This document shows, in pieces, positions 1-9,000 of a stretch of 15,954 bases of DNA. Location of the stretch: contig LT642504.1 in NCBI GenBank assembly GCA_900128585.1, forward strand, positions 1-15,954, written 5' to 3'. The notes beneath the pieces were generated by a model that saw only the letters and a list, made by a program, of their open reading frames with translations, was not told the DNA's origin and did not search any database. Position 1 is the stretch's first letter. Each line of letters opens with the position of its first letter. The position numbers and the translations under genes are program-made. The stretch is from Stramenopiles sp. TOSAG23-3. Its lineage: Eukaryota > Sar.

Positions 1-311
1 AAATGAACCGTAATCAACTTCCTCATCCGATATCTCACTCATAGGTGACTCAATCCTTGTACGATTTTCCAAGCAGCGGTTTAATTGTTTTAGAGGTGCT
101 CGTTGTCTGTCTTGTAAATCAGTCAAGGAATTGTCATCTGTGGGTTGAGTTGTCGGGGGAGGGTCGTTTGTGTCATTTTCGATCAGCGGTGCGGTAGATG
201 TGGTTCGTTGGCGTGCCCGTTGGGAACTCGTCCTGCTGGCAACGCTCTGATTCCCTGTGTCTTCATCCGAGGATAGCACTACCAGGTTAACCTTTGAAAA
301 CAAAATAATGT
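1..311 (-). CDS. Putative 3' exon (partial) continuing the CPPED1-like gene, or part of an unidentified gene
   Basis: On the minus strand the frame is open from just after a TAA at 321-319 down to base 1, about 100 codons, but contains no usable ATG near its start, so it would have to be reached by splicing. A CAG at 314-312 can act as acceptor. Joined to the GTAAGT donor at 489-484 it restores an open frame, because the donor leaves one base and the acceptor supplies two. The predicted peptide is polar and probably disordered, rich in Ser, Thr, Asp, Gln and Arg. It contains L-V-V-L-S-S-D-E-D, a hydrophobic core followed by serines and acids that resembles a SUMO-interacting motif. An alternative acceptor (AAG at 294-292) has a better pyrimidine tract but the wrong phase for that donor. 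The reading is inferred from frame and splice signals; no protein family is recognised. It runs off the window. Confidence 0.42.
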
Positions 312-489
312 CTGTTATTTAGTGATTAAAATTTTACCCTAGAGTCTAAGAATTATAACTAAAAAAATAAGATCTACGTTCGCTGCTTTTTAGTCACTGG
401 CCCCGAATGCATGGCCTGTATTTTCTTTTCCTTGCCCTCGCCTTCCCCGCAGCCTGTTTTGATACCCTCAGTGCTTCTTTTTAACTTAC
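312..489 (-). other. Candidate intron in the 3' part of the CPPED1-like gene
   Basis: The minus strand reads TTGCG followed by GTAAGT at 489-484, the same donor context (GCG/GTAAGT) as the well-supported intron in the neighbouring VPS13-like gene. The proposed acceptor is AACAG ending at 312, giving a 178-base intron that removes the in-frame stop at 374-376. The weak points are a poor pyrimidine tract and no TGCTAAC-like branch site at the usual distance. It may therefore be retained, used only in some transcripts, or not an intron. Confidence 0.35.
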
Positions 490-1585
490 CGCAACTGTTT
501 TCGACTAACTTGACGGGCAACGTATTGGTAAATCCGTCGCCTTGGTTCCCACTCCCTAACATATACTTCCTTTCCATCATTTGCAGCGAGACATACTTAT
601 GCTGCATGCAATCTTTTTTCACAAATACAAAGCGCATGCCACTTAGGCTTCTATCTAACGTAATAGCAGCCATGCCACTCAGTTCGTTGCGCTTGCCAAC
701 ACCTTGCTCGGTATGCAGTATATTCCCCCCAACAGCTGCCGTCGTAATACATTCAATGGTCTTCCCCGTTTCTTTGTCGTGATATGTGCCAACCACATTC
801 CGGTGGTAATGCCCAGAAAACCAGTGTGTGCAGCCATTCTTGGCTAGCCTACTTAACAAACTTTTTCGGCACTTTGAACTAAACGAGAAATACCCGTCTG
901 CTTCATCCTGGTGATCGATGAATGGGGGAATGTGCGAAAATACACAACAGCGACGATCGGGACTACTTTCGGGCACGCCAACACGTACCCCTTTTAACTG
1001 CGCATCGAACCATTTGTCCTGTTCCAGGGCCAGCTCTTTCGCATTATCATCACACTTGTATAGCTGCGAGTTCATCGAAATGAATTTTACTCCCCCATAC
1101 CAAAAGTAAAAATAATCTGCACTGAAGCTGGAGTTGAACACAGCAACGTCCGCTTCGCTTGGTTTTTCTCCCACGTCGTGGTTTCCGCACAGGCATACCA
1201 ATTTTATCAACGGGCTTACCTTTGAAAATATGTTCTTGAAGTCTTCTACTTCTTGGGCGTATTTGTTCGTTTTACTAGGGTACGCGTTCACTAAATCGCC
1301 GCAGACCACAACAAACGCGGGAGGGGGGCGCAACCGGTTTAAATAGTTTACCGTTGTCCGAGAAAATTCTTTTTCCGCTTCGTACAAGTCCTTAACCCCG
1401 TCGCAACCCACTAGAGGCAAAAAATCGCTGCCCCCCATGCCTTCTATCATCCCTAGCTGGGTGTCAGCCAGGCAGACAAAGTAAAACTCTTCTGTGAACG
1501 AAGACGGGGCAGCCCATTCCTTAATCTTACGCCCAATCGTCAGAGACGAAAAGCGGTCCGAGCCGGCTGTTGCTTCCTCGGCCAT
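374..1585 (-). CDS. CPPED1-like calcineurin-type metallophosphoesterase
   Basis: The unspliced frame gives 403 residues from the first ATG (1585-1583, good context GCAATGG); an in-frame upstream extension has no ATG. The protein carries the metallophosphoesterase motifs in order: A-D-T-Q-L-G (D41, Q43), C-G-D-L (D97), G-N-H-D (134-137), S-H-I-P (H218) and G-H-Y-H (258-261). Gln in place of the usual His in motif I, and the surrounding F-Y-F-V, Y-F-x-F-W and N-S-Q-L-Y blocks, match the CPPED1/CSTP1 subfamily. These are cytosolic Ser/Thr phosphatases; the human member acts on AKT1. The substrate here is unknown. No signal peptide is visible. The conserved domain ends near residue 335; the remaining tail is Gly/Lys/Glu-rich and may be replaced by another C-terminus if the candidate 312-489 intron is spliced. 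It is divergent from the VPS13-like gene across a 1.5-kb spacer. Confidence 0.9.
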   Translation of the reverse strand: MAEEATAGSDRFSSLTIGRKIKEWAAPSSFTEEFYFVCLADTQLGMIEGMGGSDFLPLVGCDGVKDLYEAEKEFSRTTVNYLNRLRPPPAFVVVCGDLVNAYPSKTNKYAQEVEDFKNIFSKVSPLIKLVCLCGNHDVGEKPSEADVAVFNSSFSADYFYFWYGGVKFISMNSQLYKCDDNAKELALEQDKWFDAQLKGVRVGVPESSPDRRCCVFSHIPPFIDHQDEADGYFSFSSKCRKSLLSRLAKNGCTHWFSGHYHRNVVGTYHDKETGKTIECITTAAVGGNILHTEQGVGKRNELSGMAAITLDRSLSGMRFVFVKKDCMQHKYVSLQMMERKYMLGSGNQGDGFTNTLPVKLVENSCGKLKRSTEGIKTGCGEGEGKEKKIQAMHSGPVTKKQRT

Positions 1586-1840
1586 TGCTTCTGCCCAGAG
1601 TCTAGCGAGTGCCTGTGTGTGTGTGTACGGACCGAAGTAGTCCAAACAAACAAGACCCCGTACTTAGGAAATTTTATGCCCTCTCCGCGGAGCACTTTGT
1701 TCTTTTGTAGAATATCGTGCAAAGGGAGATATCCTGAATTTTTGCTAATTTAGGCAGGACGGGAAGGGGTACAAGTTAAGAGACGACAAGTTATTGACCG
1801 ATCAATTGGAACCTGGCATCATCAACAAATAATTATATAT

Positions 1841-1866
1841 GGTGGTAGATCGATAGTCGTCTACCA
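1841..1866. repeat. Hairpin repeat copy 1 (GGTGGTAG...CTACC)
   Basis: A 7-bp inverted repeat (TGGTAGA / TCTACCA) with a 10-base loop. It shares GGTGGTAG, an internal ATAGTC and a closing CTACC with a second copy at 2092-2115. The pair looks like two diverged copies of one small structured element. Confidence 0.5.
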
Positions 1867-2055
1867 AGTACTACACTAACTTAACTAGACGACTAGTATA
1901 TAATAAATAGAATATAAAATAATAATAGAAGAGAAGAAGAAGAAAGAAGAATATAATACCAATTTAAATAAACAACAGTATTTTTTTATAAAAAAAGGAA
2001 GAAGAAGAGGAAAGAGGAGGAGGCAGAAAAAATAATAAACAACCGTACCGTGGAT

Positions 2056-2067
2056 GGAACCGGTTCC
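2056..2067. repeat. 12-bp perfect palindrome GGAACCGGTTCC
   Basis: A perfect 12-base palindrome in the divergent spacer. It could be a dimeric transcription-factor site, but nothing else supports that. Confidence 0.35.
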
Positions 2068-2091
2068 TGTGTTCGTTTTAATATTTTACCT

Positions 2092-2115
2092 GGTGGTAGG
2101 TAATAGTCTACCTGG
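2092..2115. repeat. Hairpin repeat copy 2 (GGTGGTAG...CTACC)
   Basis: The partner of 1841-1866, with a shorter loop. The inverted arms are GGTAG and CTACC. It overlaps two ACCTGG hexamers. Confidence 0.5.
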
Positions 2116-2137
2116 TATAATTTTTTAACTGGTACAG

Positions 2138-2151
2138 TCACAGGTCACAGG
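2138..2151. repeat. Tandem TCACAGG x2
   Basis: Two exact adjacent copies of a 7-base unit. They carry the CAGGT motif that recurs through this spacer. Confidence 0.45.
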
Positions 2152-2291
2152 TTCGGTAGTAAAATAGTTGTACAGGTATATTATACCGAGGGAAATATAA
2201 TACTGTAGCAAAACCAAAATTAAAAATATTAATGAAAAATAATAGAAAAAAATCACTACAGAAGCCGAAAACTCATTTCTTTATTTTATTA

Positions 2292-2309
2292 TTACATTAT
2301 ATAATGTAA
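2292..2309. repeat. 18-bp perfect AT-rich palindrome
   Basis: TTACATTAT followed directly by its reverse complement, with no loop. It lies just before a CCAGGT hexamer in the divergent spacer. AT-rich palindromes are easily formed by chance in such DNA, so any function is uncertain. Confidence 0.45.
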
Positions 2310-2697
2310 ACCAGGTGGGGAAAATTACAAATAATGGTATTTTACATAAACAATTCAGCTTCAACAATAATGGTGCGTCCTATTATTACTGCCAAATGGC
2401 AACGTTAATAATATAAGTACAACAAATTGTATTCTACTATTTGCCTATTAGAGAAATTTCTTCATCCTCTCCTTTTTTTTTTATTTTTATTTTTTAGAAT
2501 GAAGAAAAAAAAAAGAAGAAGATCTTTTCTTTCACGCTTCCGCCACACCAGTATTATACCGTACCGGTAATAGTACGAGGCGGAGTATAATAGCATCATT
2601 ACGGTACGTTATATTGTATACTAATTATAATATAATTACGGACTGTACTCCTCCTTTATCCTATTTATTAGTGATGGGTGATGAAATTGATTATGAT

Positions 2698-2770
2698 ACG
2701 ATGATGATGAAGAAGAAGATAAAATAATAATAATAATAATAAAAAATAAATAATAATAATAATGAAGAAT
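2698..2770. repeat. Microsatellite block (ATG)n, (GAA)n, (TAA)n
   Basis: Short runs of ATG, AAG and TAA/AAT trinucleotides follow one another. An open frame through the minus strand yields homopolymeric Tyr, Ile and Ser runs and is an artefact of the repeat. Confidence 0.85.
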
Positions 2771-2912
2771 CATTGATGATGAATGTGGTGGCGATGTAGG
2801 TGTTTTATTACTATTGCCTTTAAGTGACATCGTGGCATTTGTCATGCAAGTCATCTTGAAACCGTCTGTTTGATATTATTTGCAAACGAAGGGCGACAAG
2901 TTTTTGTTGTTG

Positions 2913-2924
2913 ATGAGTACTTAA
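2913..2924 (+). other. Minimal upstream ORF (M-S-T-stop)
   Basis: ATG AGT ACT TAA lies 157 bases upstream of the VPS13-like start. It matters only if transcription starts upstream of it, which the sequence does not show. Confidence 0.2.
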
Positions 2925-2930
2925 CAATAT

Positions 2931-2975
2931 ATGGAGGGTGACCGCCCATCTTGCGAACGCGGAATTATTTTTTAA
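2931..2975 (+). other. Short upstream ORF (14 codons)
   Basis: An ATG in a TATATGG context opens a 14-codon frame ending in TAA, about 95 bases before the VPS13-like start. It could dampen translation if it is in the 5' UTR; that is speculative. Confidence 0.2.
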
Positions 2976-3069
2976 AGCTATCTATCGCCAAGGTGCGTTT
3001 CCTTATACCGCGCCGCGCTTCTTCGCAAAGCCTGACGGTTAGGGTGGACGGAGCAGGGTTTGTTTGGGC

Positions 3070-6000
3070 ATGTCTATGGCCCAGGATAATGGTGCCTCGG
3101 TCACCGGAGGAAGCAGCGGGGGTTCTGTTCTTCAATACTTCGATCCACGTTACTGGGGGGCAGCTGTGAGAGACTCAATCATCGAGACTCTGTTAAATTA
3201 TTTGTTCGGTGAGTACTTGAAAGAGATCAATCGAGAGTCGTTCAAACTTAGTTTTCTAGGTGGCGAAGTGACCGTATATGGCTTGGAGTTGAAACGTGGA
3301 GCCCTGGATTTTCTCAAAATCCCGATTGCAGTAGAGGAAGGAATTCTAGGGTGTCTGGAGATCGTTATTCCGTGGGACAAGCTGTCTACGAAGCCTGTTG
3401 TCGTGACTATCAGTGATTTATGGTTGGTTGCAAAGCCATTGTCATCGTTTGATTTTACCGAAGAAACGGAGGAAGACGTCGCTAGGAAGTCGACAGAGAA
3501 AAAGAAAGCGATCAAGGCTTTGCAAGAACGGTGGGAGCAGCAACAGGCAAAACGATGGGGTGGAGTGTCGATCGGAAAAACCCCTACCATGATAGAGAAA
3601 ATTATACACACCATTTTGCAATTGATAGAAGTTCGTATCAACCATGTACATATATTATTCGAAGATGTTACGACCGACGAAAAGTACCCATACACTCTGG
3701 GGGTGGCTGTTGACAGTATTCACTATCGGGCGAACAACAGTGAGAACGGTGGCAGTAATACCAGAGACGAAGCTGAAGACGAACACAACACTACTAAAAT
3801 CAAACAGAACAATAATTCGAAACTTATTGACATCAGAGGCTTTCGAGCGTACCTAAATTCCTGCAAAGTATCAGAATTGAAGACTTTCAAGATAGACAAG
3901 CAAAAACTAGCGGAACTTGGGGTACGAGGGCCCTTCCAGGCGCAAGGAAGGGCGCACTCCCAGTCCTTTTCCGATGTAGAGGGTTTCCAAAATCATCATT
4001 TTGACAATAAAAAAGAGCAGCGGCCCTCTTTTGAAAAGGAATTTAGTGGTTGGCTGGGTGAGACGTTTGCCGCCATATTTTCAATGCTCCGAAAACCTCC
4101 GATAAATACGGGTGAAATGGGAATTAACAGTGAAACGGATAACGCCCGTTACCCGTTTGGCGCAGTGGGCCAACCACACCTCTCGCGCCCCGACTCATTC
4201 AGTGGCATACTTCGTCCAAAACCGGGCGATAGTTTTCAAAGGTGGAGCATGGTGAAAGAATCCAGTCTAGACATTATAGTCCAGCCAATTAATTGCCAAC
4301 TGCGCTTCGGCATTAACAAAGACGATATTACTCGCTCGGATGACGACCCTAAAAAGTCATTGGAAGTTGTATTCGGTAAAATAATGATAGAACTAAGAGA
4401 ATCTCAGTTTGGTCACATGCGTTCTTTTGTACTGTTTTTAAATCGGTACGATAGATATGATAAGTACAGGAGATTGGCTGGATGGCGACCAAAACAAAGC
4501 ATACACATAGCCCACACAATAAGGTCTGTTTTTTTCAGAAAAAACTATAAAATAATGCGACATTGGTACCACAGAGGGGGGGGATCTCAGGAAAAAGCAA
4601 AGGAATACAAGAAACTCTACGGCCATTTTCCCCCATCGTGGCAGCGCTTGAAGGCATGGCACTGTCGCAAATGGGTGGTTGCTTTATTTTTAGCCAGTGG
4701 CGCTGGAAGAGGCCTCCATGACGATTCGTCCACTTGTTTTCGTGAATGGTGGCAATATGCCATTGACGCTGTTGTTATGGGGTTGAGGGAAAGCAAAAAA
4801 CGTGCAAAGTGGATGTACATACAGGAGTACATATTGCGCAGATCAAGGTATATAACCTTATATAAACGGTCAAGAATTGGTGGTAAAATGTGGGTTGTTG
4901 CTCCACATGTACAGCGGGAACTAGAGACAGCGCTGGGATCATGGGATAATGTTCGACTAAACGATCCAAGACTAGCCCTGGCTGCCCGCATACAGATCCA
5001 GATCAGCCATGGCGCTCCGCTCGGGAGCCATGAAATTATGCAAATGGATTCTATAGAAGAGCTGTGCGAGATTCCTGACGTAATGCTTTTTCGGCGTATT
5101 GCAGAAGCCCAATTGGAGTTGGAGTACTATAGAGTTACAAGAAATAAGAAAGAAACACCGCGCACCCGGACGCACACTTCCCTTTCTTTCCAGAGCGATT
5201 TGGCCCACCACAACATTCACCACCGTGATCTTGAAGGGGAAGAAGCAACGAGCAAGTTAAGCTTGGAAGAAAAGTTGGAACTTTACTCGTACATTAGCTA
5301 CAACCCAAAGGCGGAAAAACTGCGGGTTTTGCCGAGCGATTATATCATGCAACAACTACATGTAATCATAAAGCAAACACAATTTACTTTCGTCACAAAA
5401 AATGGATCAAAAGAGGATCTTGTTGCAAGTACTACGTGCTTGCACATACTGAGAAAGCCTGAAGTGGACAAAATAGAATTTAGTATAGGAGATTTTTCTA
5501 TAATTGACCACTCCGTAGTCGATAATATTGAGGCTGGTGCAGCAACATATGATAATAGCACACGGAAGCAAACCAAAGCAGTAAAACGACGGCACGCTGC
5601 GCCTGCTCAGCTCCTAAACATTTTAAAAGGAGAACTCCGATCAAAACTAGGGAGGGGAAGACAATGGCATCCGCCGCTGCGGCAGATTTTGCGCAGTCAA
5701 CGCCGGTTTCAGTACTTCAAAATGTACTTGGGCAAACGGCAAAGGGATCAAAATTTGTTGTTTTTTATTGAGGCGGAGCATTACGAGACGATGCAGCAGC
5801 TTTTACCGCACTACCCACTTTCGCAAAGCGGGTATGACCGACCGCGTCTGGCTAAGGAAATTTACTCCCGATTCATATCGAAGAAAGCCGGTGCAATGTT
5901 AATCAGCTGGGGAGCATCACTCGAAAATGAAAAACAGCCCGAAAAGCTTGTGATTGAGCAGGCACGTTTACACAAAGCTGTAAAAAGGCTACACAAAGTT

Positions 6001-9000
6001 TCTGAGGGGGAGCAACAGGGAATTTTTAAGTCTTTGAAAACTGCAATATGGTCCGAGTTGTTGGTGGATTTTAGAAAATTTATGTCAAACGAGTGGAATT
6101 TCCGTTTTCACCATTTCAAAACATGGTGCACCAAACAAAATCTTAACAGTGGGGTGAAAGAGTCTATATTTTTTGTTTTTGAACATCGCGCAGAATCGGC
6201 ATTGTCTGTGGCTCAGTCCAACTATGCCCTTCAGAGTGAAAGGGGTGTTGGGAATTACAGGGATGCCCGCAAACGCACTTTTTGCTCCGCGAATGCAGCT
6301 CGATATCATGCTCCACAAGAAATTGCATCAACGCACCCGATGATGGGTGCTAGTTCAATCATATTGGATATTTCGAATCTTATTGCCTCTGTGTCTACTT
6401 CAGCCATGATCGATTGCTTATCATTGCCTGATGGCATGGATTTAGAGGGGGATAATGATACCCAAAACAACGATACCAAGATAAGCCGAGCTCCGGCAAT
6501 TCTCAGCGTTTACGCGAACGTGGGTGAAGTAGAAATAAATGTCACAACTGAAATGGTAATGCGATTAGGATCTTTCTTTTTGATGTATGAAAAGAAACTA
6601 CAATTGGTGGTTGAGCGCACTTCTACAGATGTCTCGAAAGAAAATATACACGCACGCCGAGAGAAAACGAGAGCATGGAAAGCATTTGATGAATCGAAGG
6701 TTGAACTGTTGCTGCAAAAGCCCAACGCGCTGGTAGTTGAAATTAACAGCGGGGGCTTCCAAGTTCGTCTGCCCGTAGAAAGGAAAGTTGGTGAGAAGAG
6801 TATAGTGTTATACGCCGTGCTTTTGAACTGCGGTGCACTGGAATTATCAACGTCCAACTCAAAAGCTGCGAGTGAAGTGCCTGGGCTTATCGAGTCCAGC
6901 AAAGCTGGAAATTCGTTGTACGACATGTATGATTTAAATCTTCCTCGCATGAGTTTAGAACTTGTCCATTTTGCTAATAATGTGGAGTCAAAAGATGCTT
7001 TTACAAATAGTGCATTGAAAACTGGGAGCGTTCGTCGCACACAATGGCATGAAACGCTAATATCTGTCGAGCGGACAAGGTTACGGTCGTATCAATCAAG
7101 AATCCCAGAGCACCCAGAGTGGCCAAAAACTGCTGTTTCAGTAGTTGTTCCAAAAATTTGGTCTTCGTTTTCAGATCGTGGGGTAGAAGACTTTATTATG
7201 TGGTTCGCGTATTGGAATGCCTCCTGGGTGAGTTTACAACAGGGATATATAACGTCTCAGTTAAATATCCCTCACAATTCTACTGTGTATGATAATTCTA
7301 GCGATGGGACATTTCAAATTGACCCGGCAAAAAACGCAGCACACAACACAACGAGTGGCGCTTCATTCAAGTCAAACGAGGAGCACGATATTAGCCAGAA
7401 AATGTCTAGTTCTTTCTATGATTTTAAAGCGAAGCGGCACGACCTGCTAAGCCAAATTGAGAATGAAAATGACACCGCAGAGAAAAACAATTTGCGCAGA
7501 TTGTTATCGAAGTTAAACATAAAGGAGCAAGATCATGAAATTGCCCATGAAAGAGCTTTGACTGCACTAGAGCGCAGAGAAGAACTGATATTTGACCTGA
7601 GATGCGATTCTATTTGTGTTGGTATTGTCATCCGTACCAAAAAAATGAACTTGTTTACTGCAGAAACAAATTCAGAAAAAGCAGAGGATGACAGCCATGT
7701 GGATTTAGAACTCGATATCCAAAATATATGCTTGCGACAAACAAAATGGACAGTACGACATTCTATCCACTTTGGTTTGCAAAGTTTGGTTGTTTCTGAT
7801 TTTTTATCAATGGACGTAAATGATAAAGCATCCCCATCCGTCCTTTACCTCGTTCGGCTGATTCATACCTTGGCATCGCATAATCCCAAATGGAAAGGCG
7901 GCACAACGCCACCCAGCGATAAAATTGGGCTTGGAATAGACATGATAGAGATAAAAGAATTATCGGAGCAATACAAAGGCGAAGATAAGTTAATAACAGC
8001 AACCATTCCTGCGTTCCATATTATTGTACCGCTGAAAACAGTTGAGGCATTGGTTAGCATATACAACTCTGTCGACAAAGCGTTGAAAACGAGTGCTAAA
8101 ACTTTTATGCGGGAAATGGCAGCGATTAGAAAGAAACACTTGCAAGCAAAAACCGCCACAGAATTCTCGAAAGGGAAGCAAGTTTCGCCACCTTGGCAAC
8201 ACGACGCGGAGACGGTAGTGAGTGCAACAGAACAGCTGGGTGGTACCGCGAAAGATGAAGTCGGTAGCCCACTGCCACAGCCGGCAAAAATACATGCTGC
8301 GCAAGAACGTATCGCTATACGCATACATGTCGTTATAGAAGAAGTTACCATTGAATTTACTTACGATTTAAAGGAGCCCCTTTTTATGGTTACTCACAAA
8401 TATATTGATGTGTTACAAATAAAGTACGTTTCGGACGAACGTGAATCAAAGATTCATAACCTTGACGTTTCTATGAATTCGTTTTCCAAGATCGCGAACA
8501 TGCACGAAGATGAAGTGAATGCCGAGGAATCTAATAATTCGACTGCAAACGTGGGAGAAGCAAGAGAGCAGTCCAACATTGAAGAGGGTGATGGATACAC
8601 CTCTCTTAAAGCCACTCTCAGTGGCCCCATAGCCCAAAACATCACTGTTTACATAAAAAATATATTAGCGAAAGGAAACTGTTTCATCGATGAAAATGGC
8701 CCAATGTACGGTGTATACACTTATCCCCAATTTAGGCTAGAGGGACTCCAAGTGAAACTCTTATCGTGCTCAAAGAAATTGGGCGTTTGGAACCAATCGG
8801 TTCAAGTAATTCATGCACAAGTCGTGAAAGTATTGTGCGAGGTTTCCAGAAGATTTTCGGCCCGAAACTCTTCATCTGAAACATTGCATGATTCAATTGT
8901 AAGAACATTTTTGGACATTGACTATATATCTTTGACTGTTGAAAAACAGGTGATGTATGATAAATCTGGTCATGCTGACGGAGTCCATGATGTTCCTATA

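Larger units (their letters stand above)
1586..3069. promoter_or_regulatory. Divergent intergenic promoter region
   Basis: About 1.5 kb separate the divergent start codons of the CPPED1-like and VPS13-like genes. I find no credible gene here: open frames are short or made of microsatellite. The DNA is AT-rich with purine tracts (1920-2030), several short palindromes and hairpins, ACCTGG/CCAGGT hexamers at 1811, 2088, 2110 and 2311, extra CAGGT pentamers at 2141, 2148 and 2173, and trinucleotide repeats at 2698-2770. The last 130 bases before 3070 are more GC-rich and probably include the VPS13-like 5' UTR. Promoter function is inferred from position only. Confidence 0.6.

Noticed and set aside
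411-782. Plus-strand open frame opposite the phosphatase gene
   Set aside because: It is the antisense of a gene with clear conserved motifs, and its own translation has no recognisable features.
2636-2854. Minus-strand frame with Tyr, Ile and Ser runs
   Set aside because: It is the translation of trinucleotide microsatellites.
3064-3069. TTG as an earlier start of the VPS13-like protein
   Set aside because: Non-ATG initiation is unlikely in a eukaryote and an ATG with G at -3 follows two codons later. The same reasoning moves the phosphatase start from 1645 to 1585 and the J-domain start from 12225 to 12237.
6510-7040. Long minus-strand open frame inside the VPS13-like gene
   Set aside because: Antisense shadow with no motif; the same applies to 3198-3695, 7863-8351 and 10556-11119.
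7411-7431. S-F-Y-D-F-K-A as an FFAT (VAP-binding) motif in the VPS13-like protein
   Set aside because: It lacks the acidic flank and the central consensus; I see no convincing FFAT elsewhere in the protein.
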